A stretch of 64,000 nucleotides of DNA from Ampullaceana balthica (taxonomy: Eukaryota > Mollusca > Gastropoda > Lymnaeidae), in the NCBI GenBank assembly GCA_944989445.1, contig CALYLW010001025.1, positions 124,001 through 188,000 of the forward strand, read 5' to 3'. Made by a program: the position numbers and the translations under genes. Positions 41,221-51,560 of the stretch are shown piece by piece (position 1 is the stretch's first letter; the number at the start of each line of letters is the position of its first letter). The notes under the pieces are model-generated. The model was not told where the DNA came from, made no database searches, and worked only from the letters and a program-made list of their open reading frames with translations.

Positions 41221-41855
41221 GTTGAAATATAACCCTAATGGTGGGTCAAATTTTCTGATGAAAGATACATTTAAAAATTGTTAGTAAACCAACACCACAT
41301 TCAAATCTTTATCCAATTTTGCGACATCAATTTTTGCATCGGACGTCATCAGATTTGTACACATTACAGCACACAACTTCATTTACTTTCAGTAGTGAAT
41401 ACTAACATTGGTTAACCATAAAAGTCAATGATTTTTTTTGTTTTTTTTTGTTTCAATTGACGTCTTCGTGGTTTTTCCTCGAAATATCGTATATTTTCTG
41501 CTTTTCTAATAAATTTAATGGTGTAGTTACAGAAAGCATCCATGAATCAGTTACTTTCTTAGGAGGCCACGGGCCAGTTAAAATTTAAACGTGGGCCGTA
41601 TTTGGTCCGCGTGCCTGTCACCCCTGCTTTAAAGCCATGACCAAGACAATATTATTCTTAAACAACATCTGAAAAGTTTACATAACCTGATACAACTTTG
41701 AGATTCCAAATAATACCAAATCTTAAAAACTGATTACTCTAGAATTTAAAAGTGATTTTGTAAATATATTTTCTAAGGTATTGACTAATTTAATAAACAA
41801 TATTGAGACATTGATTTCTAAAAAGAGATATACTAAAATATTTCTTTTAAAATTC

Positions 41856-41938
41856 TGCCAAACTGAAAATTTTAAAACAGTTTCTGCCAAACTGAAAACT
41901 CTAAAACAGTTTCTGCCAAACTCACAACTCTAAAACAC
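41856..41938. repeat. About 29-bp minisatellite, three copies
   Basis: CTGCCAAACTGAAAACTCTA repeats three times with small changes. Confidence 0.75.
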
Positions 41939-42280
41939 AAAGTGAAACAAATCTAAATCGAAAACATTGTTGAGTTGTTGATTATTCTATGACCAAGTCA
42001 GGTTGACGGTTTAAACTCAGCGCCCCCCTCCCCCCCCCCGCCCACTCATCAGTCATGACAAATAATTGCTACGCCAAAGCGTAATAACCACTAGAGAGGA
42101 ATGATGGACTTCGCCCTGACCAAAACAGATCAATCTATTCAACCTCATTTGGCTGATGATAACATAAATATTGTCAACTGGACACAAACATCCTGCAATG
42201 TGACAACATGAAACCATAACATTCACAGGTGTTTTCAGCTATTCTCACCACTATGGGGCGTCCATAAAGTACATCACGCT

Positions 42281-44553
42281 GCCAAGCGACGTGTTACTAA
42301 TATTTTACATCAAGCAAAAGCCGTGTATTATAATAATAAAATAATTACAAGTAGTACTAGTAGGCAGCTATTTAATGTATGTAATAACCTCAGAGGGAGT
42401 GGTAAAGCTGTGGTCCTTCCCTCTGTATATCCCTTGCATCAACAACCAGATATATTTTGTAACTTTTTTATCAACAAAATTTCTAAAATTCGCGATGAGC
42501 ATGACAGAACGGTGTTACCACCACATAATTTATCTCCTTCTTTTGCTGTGAGGTCAAGCTTTGACATGTTCCAGCCTGTTACGGAAAATGAAGTCAAAAG
42601 TATTATTCTTAAATCGAAACCAACGTCCTGTCCTCTTGATCCCATTCCCACTCCACTATTGGTTGAGTCATTAGATCATTTACTCCCAACAATAACACAT
42701 ATATAGTAAATGAGAGTCTAACATCTGGTACCTTTCCCTCTTTATGTAAATCTGCTGTAATAAAACCATTGCTAAAAAAAACAAGGGTTAGACCAACACA
42801 ATTTAAACAACTATAGACTTGTGTCTAATATTTCATTTTTATCGAAGATCATTAAAAAAATAGTCTTTAAACAACTTTTTGCTTATCTTAAAGACCACAC
42901 TCTTCTAAGTCCCAATCAGTCGGCCTACAGACCTTCTCACAGCACAGAGACCACCCTGTTGAAGGTAACAAATGACCTCCTACTCGCACTGGACAGTGGG
43001 AAATCTCTATATTGGTCCTCTTAGATCTTAGTGCAGCCTTTGACATCGTCGACCATCAAACGTTGCTAAAAACCATTCAAAATAATTTTGGAATTTTTGG
43101 CTCAGTTCTGGCTTGGTTTCAATCATACTTATCCAACAGAACACAGGTGGTATCAGTAGATGGCTGTATCTCTCACAAAGCTGACTTGGTTTATGGTGTG
43201 CCTCAGGGCTCCGTTTTGGGCCCGGTACTTTTTGTGCTTTATACAAGGCCACTACTTCTACTGCTCCAAAAGCATTCAGTTAAAAGCCAATCATTTACAG
43301 ATGATACTCAGCTATATACTCACACTGATCCCTCTAATATTGACTCCACTGTCCAATTGATGCAAGAGTGCATTGATGAATTAAACTATTGGATGACGTT
43401 CAACAAACTCGGGCTGAATGATGACAAGACTGAAGCACTTCTATTTTGCAACAATAAATCACTCAGTACTTTGTCTCTTCCGAATTCTATTCAGGTGGCC
43501 AGTTCGGATATACTGTTCACAAATTCGACTAGGAATCTTGGCTACATTATTTCTGACAACATGTCTACCAACAACTTCATCAATCACATCTGTCGCTCTG
43601 CCTACACTGTCATTCGTCAGATCAGCTCAATCCGCAAATACTTTACAATTAGTGCAACCAGAACTCTAGTCTGTGCTCTTGTTCTAGCTCGCATTGATTA
43701 TTGCAATTCTCTGCTGTCAGGTGCGCCTGAAAATGTATTGAAAAACTACAGAAAGTTCAAAATTCAGCTGCCAGACTAGTTCTTAAGGCAAAAAAAACAT
43801 GACCATGTTACTCCGCTACTTTACTCACTTTATTGGCTACCTATACAAGCCCGAATTGATTACAAACTGGCCGTTCTCTGTCACAACCTCTTTTCTGACT
43901 CATGCCTTTCCTATCTTACTGAACTTTTGTCGGTCTACTCACCCACTCGTCAGATACGCTCTTCTGCGGACACATGCATTCTCTCTGTTCCTAAGACGCA
44001 CACAAAAACATTTGGCGAAAGGTCGTTCTCTTTTTGTGCAGCCAAACAGTGGAATACTCTACCATTACACATACGTAGTATTCAAACAACCAAGTCCTTC
44101 AAGACTGCACTAAAGACAAATCTTTTCAATATTTATTTTCCAAATTAGTGAAACAACAATTCTTTTAATGATTAACGTTGCTTTTTTGTGTTATGTTTTA
44201 TGTACTGTAATTAATGTGGTTGCTATGGTATGAATGCTAATTTATTACTTATATGTATGTTATTACCTTCATGTAAAGCGCTGTGAGCCCCAGAGGCGTC
44301 ACTAGGGTTGGTGTCACCCGGGGCGGTAGCCCATGGTGTCACCCCCTCACGACTTAACCTATAAAAATCCCCCGAGAGTTTTCCAGTGCCAAATGATGGG
44401 AATATACTGAATTTTACATTTTGGTGTCACCCCCCTGATGGTGTCACCCGGGGCGCCCGCCCTCACCGCACCCCCTAGTGACGCCAGTGGTGAGCCCAGT
44501 CCCTTACTGGGATACAGCGCTATATAAATTATCAGTTTATTATTTATTATTAT
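42281..44553 (+). mobile_element. 5'-truncated CR1/L2-type LINE, degenerate
   Basis: Reverse transcriptase fragments occur in order but in changing frames: SILKSKPTSCPLDPIPT-type motif (42590-42650), NQSAYRPSHSTETTLLKV (42910-42970), LDLSAAFDIVDH (43021), VYGVPQGSVLGPVLF (43190-43235), the catalytic box FTDDTQLY near 43300 (normally FADD), then a C-terminal part to the stop at 44146-44148. Frameshifts lie near 42705, 42805, 43015 and 43740. The 3' end has the stem AGCGCT...AGCGCTATATAAATTATC and an ATT-rich tail, typical of CR1/L2 elements. The endonuclease is missing through 5' truncation. Not functional. Confidence 0.85.
44291..44489. mobile_element. Complete 199-bp hAT-type MITE in LINE 3' UTR
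   Basis: Left CAGAGGCGTCACTAGGG and right CCCTAGTGACGCCAGTG are 17-bp inverted repeats with two mismatches. A perfect 8-bp duplication GTGAGCCC flanks it (44283-44290, 44490-44497), splitting the terminal stem of the LINE. It is the reference copy for the swollen element at 12022-12740. Confidence 0.9.
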
Positions 44554-44830
44554 TATATTTTTGACCATTTTTAACTCCTCCCTCCCCCTGTCACAAACTG
44601 TCACAAACTGTCACAAATCTCGGACCTAAAGTATGCCACATTTTCGAACAAAATGTTGTTTTTTTCATTAACAAAATAGTTACAATTTAATATAAAACAC
44701 CGTGATGTCACGCATGGCCGGACCCCCCTTCCCCCTGTCACAAACTGTCACACTTTCTTACACCCCCTCCCCCCTCTGGAGCGTGATTTACTTTATGGAC
44801 GGCCCCTGTTAGAATGTTTCAATGAAACAA

Positions 44831-45240
44831 ATCAACATTATCAGTACTATAGCATTCATCAAATCAACATTATCAGTACTATAGCATTCATCAAATCAAC
44901 ATTATCAGTACTATAGCATTCATCAAATCAACATTATCAGTACTATAGCATTCATCAAATCAACATTATCAGTACTATAGCATTCATCAAATCAACATTA
45001 TCAGTACTATAGCATTCATCAAATCAACATTATCAGTACTATAGCATTCATCAAATCAACATTATCAGTACTATAGCATTCATCAAATCAACATTATCAG
45101 TACTATAGCATTCATCAAATCAACATTATCAGTACTATAGCATTCATCAAATCAACATTATCAGTACTATAGCATTCATCAAATCAACATTATCAGTACG
45201 ATAGCATTCATCAAATCAACATTATCAGTACTATAGCATT
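44831..45240. repeat. 32-bp minisatellite, 13 copies
   Basis: Unit ATCAACATTATCAGTACTAT then AGCATTCATCAA; nearly perfect. Confidence 0.95.
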
Positions 45241-45446
45241 AAACAAATGCATGAGATAAGTAAAACTCTAGCTTAACAAAAATATCGGGCACTAAAGATA
45301 ATATCAGGATCACATAACAGAGGAAGTTCATTAGTCGAGACAAAAGTAATGTTTGTTTTGTTCTCTGTCAATAATAGAAAGAGAAGTAGAGAAATGTATT
45401 TCTAACCTCTTTCCCACCTCCTATTGTTACTTGACAAAATGGTTTA

Positions 45447-45570
45447 CAGTAGTCCCTGGCTATTTGCGGGGGTTACGTTCTTTAGCCCCCGCCCCCCACA
45501 AGCGAATGGCGAAAAACCTCGAAATTTTAATGCATTTTTAAAACGCATATGCATGAGATTATATGTGGTA
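45447..45570. mobile_element. Possible pogo/Tigger-type MITE end
   Basis: TACAGTAGTCCCTGGCTATT and the following GCGGGGGTTACGTTC resemble the common terminus of pogo/Tigger-derived elements. The other end was not located. Confidence 0.4.
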
Positions 45571-46007
45571 TTAAATGTTTCCCAAACACTTTTTAAGGAC
45601 ACTTACTCATTAATAAAGTAAAAATGTAGTAATATTGCATGCGTCACGCACGTCTATCTATTTCATTAATGTATTTCACTAATGTAGTAATGACAATGTA
45701 AACACATTTTAATTTTGTACTGCAACAATATTTTAATTTTAAAAAAAGAAACGTAAGAACAGGAGGACACTAACACCGCCTAGCATAGTTACCCATACTT
45801 TATAACTGTAACGTAAAGTCATTTTTATGCGTACAACATATGTATTAGAATTGAAAGAAAATGGAAGAAATTTAAAGGCATACTAGACAAATAAATACAG
45901 TACGCACAGTTCAGGTAATAGTAATAGAGCACAGTACGATTCAGTAATAATAATAATATCCAATTTAAAAACACAATTGATGCACCGGCACGTCGTTTTA
46001 ATCCCGG

Positions 46008-46175
46008 TCGGTTCAAAGACGGATGGTTCGACCAAGGACGGTTCGACCAAGGACGGTTCAACCACGGACGGTTCGACCACGGTCAGTTCGACCGCGGACG
46101 GTTCCAGATTCGACCACAAGACTATTCGACCCAGGACGTTTAGACTCCGGACCATTCGACCCATGGATGGTTCGA
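46008..46175. repeat. About 14-bp degenerate minisatellite
   Basis: Imperfect repeats of GGACGGTTCGACCA. Frames on both strands (VEPSVVEPS and KDGSTKDGST types) come from the repeat. Confidence 0.8.
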
Positions 46176-46179
46176 CCAC

Positions 46180-46960
46180 TGACGCAATGAAAAAATGTAT
46201 TATTATTATTGAAAAAGTATAAAAACAAACATAAAACATGACCTTAAAATCATAGTGAAATGTTTCCCTAGTACGCTAGAGATAGTCTAATAATAGCATA
46301 CTGTGATACTTAAAACTGTGAATGCTTGGATGGGGGTGAAGAGATGACAACAAGTCTAGCGTGACCTGGGACTGGACTTTGGCTGGCACATGTCACATTA
46401 TGACATGTTACGAGGGCTAGGCCCGGGTGACGACCACAGGACACCATGTACTGGCGATAGCAATGGGAAAGGTAAACAATGGGAGTGGGGGGCAGAGAGA
46501 ATATAGATACCTTTATAAACGACCATCTGTCACTATCTGATCACATTACATGTACATACATATTGTCCAATTATATAAGATCGGGGTGGGGTGGGGTCGG
46601 GTGGGAGAGCCTTTGAGGGGCTTTCGACCCAGGCTTTTAGGGGTTTTTAAAAGAGGAACATTAGTTGCTCAGAAATAACGTATGCTATAGCGTAAAAAAG
46701 GAATTTACCATTGCATACCGTATTCATCACAATCATGAATTCACATTAAATGTTGATTAGTTGTCAGTGTGTATAATTTTTTCAATCATCCTATCATGGG
46801 ATTAAGCGTTAAAAATAATACGTTCATACTGTTTTTCATTTTTAAAAGTTAATAATATAAAACTTTAATATTTTTTTATTTACATTTTTATTTTAAAAAA
46901 ATTTAATGAAAAAAAATAATGCAATTTTTAAAAAATATAATTAATTTAAGATGTTAAAAT
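46180..46960. other. No gene recognised
   Basis: AT-rich with a short GGGGTGGGGTGGGGTCGGG run near 46583. No supported gene. Confidence 0.4.
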
Positions 46961-46964
46961 GTTG

Positions 46965-47034
46965 TGATGACGTGTGACGAAGGAGGGAGGGGGTGAAATC
47001 AGCCAAAATCGTGTGACGTCATTCATGGACGGCA
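46965..47034. mobile_element. Right end of a GGCCGTCCAT-family MITE
   Basis: GTGACGAAGGAGGGAGGGGG, AATCAGCCAAAATCGTG and GTGACGTCATTCATGGACGG match the 38373 family termini. It directly abuts the relic exon at 47045. Confidence 0.55.
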
Positions 47035-47044
47035 CCATACAATT

Positions 47045-47200
47045 TCTAGCACGCGAGTCGTGTTCCAAACAAAAAGTCGCATACCAAGCAAAATCGTGGG
47101 ACATAACTCCAACATTTTTCAAAGAGCTTCTCCGACTTGAATAAACTCCCTTTGATAAACAACGAACCCAAAGCAAAGTGAGAGAGTAACACAGCGAGTC
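47045..47200 (-). pseudogene. Relic of PAN-like N-terminal region of the FReD family
   Basis: On the minus strand the DNA TTTATCAAAGGGAGTTTATT and GTTGGAGTTATGTCCCACGA, and the upstream stretch TTACTCTCTCACTTTGCTTT, align in order with the start of the genes at 52294 and 60509 (TTTATCAAAGGGAGTTTATC, GTTGGAGTTGTGTCCCATGA, TTACACTCTCATTTTACTTT). The readable remnant is LKNVGVMSHDFAWYATFC against LKYVGVMSHDILDCAREC. Only the first third of the PAN-like domain remains, with a gap before it and missing Cys. It is a dead, inverted third copy. Confidence 0.7.
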
Positions 47201-47833
47201 ATCAAGTGTAAAACTTTCAACATTTTATAAACTGGACGGAAAACGCCTTCACACAATTCTTTAGAGTATTGAATCTAGATGTTATCTTGAAAATAATTTT
47301 TATCGCGATGCTGAGGATATTTTTAAAATATTACATCTCTTCAATTAACACAATGTAATTCTTTATTACTTTTTCATTCAATTCTAAAATCTGTTCCTAA
47401 AACATAAGGAACTTTAATTTGTCTCTAAAATTTGTATTCGTATATGATCTTCAAAAAAGCCTTTTGTAAGAGATTGTTGTAACCACTGAAAACAAAGTGT
47501 GATAATCCTTGATGACTGCTTCGCCTCATTTACGTCCCCTTTGGTCAACTTTTGACGTCAAACTTCTTTATTGACGTCACTACCATTATAATTTAGTTTG
47601 ATGACTTCCGGTTGTTCAAAATGGCGGAACCTAAATTTCTCTGCTGTCATTAAAAGACAAAAATAATCAAGCGCTTGAGAAATATACAACATACAAATGT
47701 AAATTGAGGAAAATTAAAGATATGAAGGAACTGATCTTCAAATTGAATTCCCTCTATGCTCTTCTGGTTGTATTTTGCTTGGAATTGTCATTTTGTGGCT
47801 GTTAATACTATTAATATTAATCCGGAATTTGTC
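47201..47833. other. No gene recognised; possible promoter-like GC island
   Basis: At about 47605-47635 GACTTCCGGTTG and AAAATGGCGGAACC combine ETS-like and YY1-like motifs seen in housekeeping promoters, but the frame from that ATG closes after ten codons and no exon was identified. Confidence 0.3.
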
Positions 47834-48345
47834 TCACAGCTATCACCAGTGGCTCATAGAAACTGCAACGTGCGCAGTGGCCACACCCCGGGCAACGGCT
47901 TTGAATGGCTGGCTAAACCTGGTGAGGGTAGCCGACGGGTCTCAAACCCTCGGTGATCTAGATATGTCTATCTATGCACGTGAAGACTGGATTCGGTGGA
48001 CAGAGCGGAGGAACCACTGGTTGGTCAACGGTCAAAAAGGCGAATCTCAGCAAAGCGTTGTGGAACGTCATGGCCATCCACTGCACCCGTCTCCATCACC
48101 AGCCGTCTCGACTTAGTCCTGCCGCTGGATAAGATGACCTCGGGCGAGAGAGTGAGATCGACGAACTGCGCAACTCCTTCTCACTTAAATCCAAGTCACC
48201 GCGCAAGTCACTTTTGTCATCCATCCCATACCAGCGGTCGAAACAAAAAGAAGAAAACGAGGATATTTCTGCGCACGCACAGAAAACCCTCGGATGACTA
48301 GAGTGGTCCTCGTCGTATCGACGGACGAACGAACGAACGAATTTA
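47834..48345 (+). mobile_element. LINE deletion derivative: 5' leader joined to 3' tail
   Basis: CAGTGGCCACACCCCGGG, CTGGTGAGGGTAGCC, GTGAAGACTGGATTCGG, CATCCACTGCACCC and GCGAGAGAGTGAGATCGACG match in order the leader of the minus-strand LINE at 17036-18630. At about 48296 it passes into GACTAGAGTGGTCCTCGTCG and ACGGACGAACGAACGAACG, the 3' tail of the same family (compare the left end of 57341-58572). The whole coding region is missing, so this is a short non-autonomous form. Confidence 0.7.
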
Positions 48346-48664
48346 GTTTAGACTTGGCGACAAAGGAAAGATCAGTGCACAAAAAATCATGGACAAAATG
48401 CATCTGTGTTTCAAAATCTTTTTAGTGTTCAGGCACATTAACTATAGAGTGGGCATTTTTAAAAATAAAATAAGAGCCGTGTTTTTTAAAGTAGACTAAA
48501 ATTAGAAAAAAATGATATACAAGGCTCACAGTTTGGAAATGGAGGGGCCTTGAATTGATCGACAATACCATTCATTAGCAAGACTACACAATTTTAAATC
48601 TCTTGATTTAATTGGAACAGACGTATACAAAAAATATTTTACGGGTTAATGTGTTTTCGTAAAC

Positions 48665-48880
48665 AAATGAATGTGAAAATATATCCCGAGGGTCACCAGA
48701 CAAAGGATTTTATCGTAAATTTTCTTGTTGTAACTCCCTTTTTTTTTAAAGAAAAAAAAATGAGTTACAACAATAAAATGTATGATAACATCCGTCCTGC
48801 TGACCTCTCCCGAGGTCAGCAGATAAAGGACGGATGTTATCATAAATTTTATTGTTGTAACTCCCTTTTTCTAAAACTTA
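48665..48880. repeat. Long hairpin (inverted repeat) with an extra third arm
   Basis: 48762-48807 and 48812-48863 are nearly perfect inverted arms (GAGTTACAACAATAAAAT...TGCTGACCTC / GAGGTCAGCAG...GTTGTAACTC) with a 4-base loop TCCC and one 6-base bulge. A second, more diverged copy of the right arm lies at 48683-48745. It may be a palindromic MITE. Confidence 0.85.
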
Positions 48881-48910
48881 AGCAATTTGAAATACATTTT
48901 AAACAAATCA

Positions 48911-48963
48911 CGTCACCCTCGCGGCGCACCAGTGTACCGCGGCACAATGTTTGAGAACCACTG
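48911..48963. mobile_element. hAT (Charlie-like) terminus
   Basis: GTACCGCGGCACAATGTTTG plus AGAACCACTG is the complement of the widespread hAT end CAGTGGTTCTCAAAC. The other end was not found. Confidence 0.5.
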
Positions 48964-49007
48964 CAAGAGATAATGGGAAAACCATCTATTCAGAGGGGCT
49001 TTGTTTG

Positions 49008-49140
49008 ATTTTCTACAAGTCAATTATCACGGAATGACGTCATCTCTACAAGTCAATTATCCCGGAATGACGTCATTTCTACAAGTCAATTAACCCGGAA
49101 TGACGTCATTTCTAAAAGTCAATAATCCGGAATGACGCCA
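49008..49140. repeat. About 33-bp repeat, four copies, with CRE sites
   Basis: Units contain TCTACAAGTCAATTA and CCGGAATGACGTCATT. Three copies carry the full CRE palindrome TGACGTCA (49035-49042, 49068-49075, 49101-49108); the fourth has TGACGCCA. Confidence 0.85.
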
Positions 49141-49577
49141 TTTTCTAATTTGTCGTCTTAATCATTCAGCTGATGTTTTCTAATTATTATTATTTTAACC
49201 TAAGCGGAATTTTCCAATATATTTTTGTTTCGTTTTTTGTGTGTGCGTGCGTGTGAGTGCATGTGTGATGTGGTTAATAAGATGTATATATAATCATATT
49301 AGATTACATTTTAAAAAAAACAATAATTTAATAAAATATTAATGAAAAACATTAACAATTAGTTACACCAAAAACCAAATAAAAAGTGAAACACCCACAT
49401 TAGATGAATTATATCCCACTATTTAAGCTTTGTGAACTTGAAGAATTAACTAACAGTGTTAAAAGGACCAAGCCTTTTGGTGCCGTCTTGGCCCGGCAAA
49501 CTTTTGTTATTTTCTAATTTAAAAAAATAAAAATTGTTCCTACTAGCCAGAATAACTGAAAAAAATTATAAATACCC

Positions 49578-49970
49578 CATGCTAAGTCCGCTATCACCTC
49601 ATGCTAAGTCCGCTATCACCTCATGCTAAGTCCGCTATCACCTCATGCTAAGTCCGCTATCACCTCATGCTAAGTCCGCTATCACACCATGCTAAGTCCG
49701 CTATCATCCCATACTAAGTCCTCTATCATCCCATACTAAGTCCTCTATCATCCCATACTAATTCCTCTATCATCCCATGCTAAGTCCGCTATCACCTCAT
49801 GCTAAGTCCGCTATAACACCATGCTAAGTCCGCTATCACACCATGCTAAGTCCGCTATCACACCATGCTAAGTCCGATATCATCCCATACTAAGTCCACT
49901 ATCACCCCATACTAAGTCCGCTATCATCCCATACTAAGTACACTATCACACCATGCTAAGTCCGCTATCA
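49578..49970. repeat. 22-bp minisatellite, about 18 copies
   Basis: Unit CATGCTAAGTCCGCTATCAC plus CT, with a block of CATACTAAGTCC variants in the middle. Confidence 0.95.
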
Positions 49971-49988
49971 CGTGCTTCAAGGTCTTGT

Positions 49989-50152
49989 CAGCTGTTAAAA
50001 TTCTCCACATCAACAGCGGTTCTCTGGTTATTCTTCGATGGATCCTCAGCCACTTTCCGGTCAACTTCTACCCCATCAAACAACAACATTGTGACTGTTG
50101 AGACTTTAAAAATATTTACAAAAATTTGGCGACACTTCCCACACTCAGATAG
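49989..50152 (+). CDS. Possible orphan exon (weak)
   Basis: An open stretch starts after TTGTCAG and ends in a good donor AATG|GTAAGT at 50152/50153. The plus-strand frame reads LLKFSTSTAVLWLFFDGSS and ends DSNG in phase 1. I do not recognise it. The complementary strand also reads openly (MLLFDGVEVDRKVAEDPSK), so even the strand is uncertain. No partner exon was found. Confidence 0.2.
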
Positions 50153-50493
50153 TAATGGTAAGTCTGAAACAGTTCAGTAATTAAACTTGTCATTTTAACG
50201 TAACGTAAGCACACAAAAAATAACAACGCATTCATTTATAATGTGTGTATGGTGAAATTTGCCGATTACGAACAACTATTGAGAAAGTTTTATATTTTTA
50301 CGTCGGTAAAGTCTGTAGAAGCTTTCAAACACAAACTCACAAACTGACAGCCTTCATCCTCAAACTATTTTTACGATGGTTAATCTTAACAACAATAACA
50401 ACAGCTATTCAAACATATAATTTTCATTTAAATTCACAATTTTTAGTTTAAACAATCTAAAATAGTATGCTTTTGAAATGGTAAAGGGTAGGC

Positions 50494-50682
50494 AATGTTC
50501 CCTTTAGGCTGCGTGGCTGCTCGGCCGCGCAGTTATCTGACCAACGACGCGCAGCAGTTTAGAATTACCGCGCATCAAATTTTGAAAAATATTGCACAAA
50601 AATGGATACTGATCAACTTTGAACACGAGTTTATTTTACTTTGCACACGGACCAAAGAACCTTCGAGAGAACATCGTGCGTA
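50494..50682. mobile_element. MITE of AATGTTCCCTCTAAG family, inverted copy
   Basis: It starts AATGTTCCCTTTAGGCTGCG and contains GCGCAGCAGTTTAGAATTAC and TTGCACACGGACCAAAGAAC. The right end (TTCGAGAGAACATCG) is decayed. Same family as 31193-31374. Confidence 0.65.
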
Positions 50683-50739
50683 AATATTGATGAAATCATT
50701 TTTCAGGTGTTCGACGCAAGGAAATGATCAGAAATAATC

Positions 50740-51315
50740 AGAGCCAAGGAAATATGTTTGAAAAACCGCACGATCCTCCTCGCGGACCCTGAGACAAACA
50801 ACATATTTCGACCCCACCCCTCATTGTATTCAGGAGGGACAAAAATATGCGAGACCTATTGGTTCGTAGCCGTCTGCTTATTCCGTCCTCCCATCTGGGC
50901 ACCCAATCCATGTGGTCGTAATCGCTGCAAGACATGTCCCTTTGTTACCCAGACGGACCAGATTGTCTTTCCTAAGGGGATTTTCAAGATTAGGAATGAC
51001 TATCTTTGTACCAGCCGCAATGTGGTCTACACCATTGTGTGTAAGCGCTGTTCTTTGAAGTAAATTGTTGAGACGGGGAGGTTACTCTCGTGCCGTATCG
51101 CTGAGCATGTACGTGCCATTAAACAAGACAAACAGTGTCCTGTCTCCCGACACTTCAATGGACGTGACTACATGGGCGTCGATGACATGTCTGTCACCGC
51201 CTTGGTTTCTTGTACAAACACACCCGGCCGGGTCAGTCTGGAGAATAGACTAATCCATGAGTATGGGACTCTTACACCACACGGGATCAACGTTGTGTTA
51301 GCACTGACACGCTGA
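50740..51315 (+). pseudogene. Penelope-like element, 3' part with GIY-YIG endonuclease (broken)
   Basis: End of a Penelope-like retroelement protein. About 50845-50890 in one frame reads VFRRDKNMRDLLVRSRL, typical of the region after the reverse transcriptase. A frameshift near 50890-50910 leads to CGRNRCKTCPF, the Cys linker, and then the GIY-YIG endonuclease (CTSRNVVYTIVCKRC). An in-frame TAA at 51061-51063 replaces the Tyr of the second half of the motif (then IVETGR). The frame continues with RIAEHVRAIKQ, SRHFNG and LENRLIHEYG to a stop at 51313. The reverse transcriptase itself is missing. Inactive because of the 5' truncation, the frameshift and the stop. Confidence 0.85.
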
Positions 51316-51466
51316 TTGATTGGCCACACCCACCGTATCCTTTCCTATATAAGCTCTTACTTTTCTCTCCTTACTTTATCCCTACTGGACTACTTGGATT
51401 TCACCGCAGCTAAGTGTTTTTTAAATTATTATTTCGTTTTATTCGTTTCATTTGTGTACTATTTGT

Positions 51467-51500
51467 CCGTTGAGGAAGGCTCTTTGCCGAAACGTTCGCT
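51467..51500 (+). ncRNA. Degenerate hammerhead-ribozyme-like motif behind the Penelope-like element
   Basis: TTGAGGA, then a GGC/GCC hairpin around TCTTT, then GAAACG resembles the hammerhead core CTGANGA - stem II - GAAA. Hammerhead motifs are known to accompany Penelope-like elements. Two core positions differ from consensus, so activity is doubtful. Confidence 0.35.
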
Positions 51501-51560
51501 GTTGTGTTACGTCTTGTCAGGCCTACTAATACCCTGTTTTTATATTATAAATTTACCTAT

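Larger units (their letters stand above)
39591..41626. mobile_element. hAT-type element (GTGTCCAAAC family), interrupted
   Basis: Left GAAGGGTGTCCAAAC and right TGTCACCCCTG are short imperfect inverted ends, next to GAGGGCCATATTCCA and GTGGGCCGTATTTGG subterminal blocks. A perfect 8-bp duplication CTTTAAAG flanks it (39583-39590, 41627-41634). Without the nested insertion it would be about 740 bp. No transposase. Confidence 0.75.
42255..44806. mobile_element. MITE of GGGGCCGTCCAT family split by a LINE
   Basis: The left piece is GGGGCGTCCATAAAGTACAT (42255-42280). The right piece, about 44554-44806, has GTCACAAACTGTCACAAACT and ends TTTACTTTATGGACGGCCCC. The terminal repeats pair well, and the LINE fills the middle. 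Confidence 0.65.

Noticed and set aside
47616..47650. Start of a housekeeping gene at AAAATGGCGGAACC
   Set aside because: The frame closes after ten codons without a visible donor; kept only as a promoter-like note.
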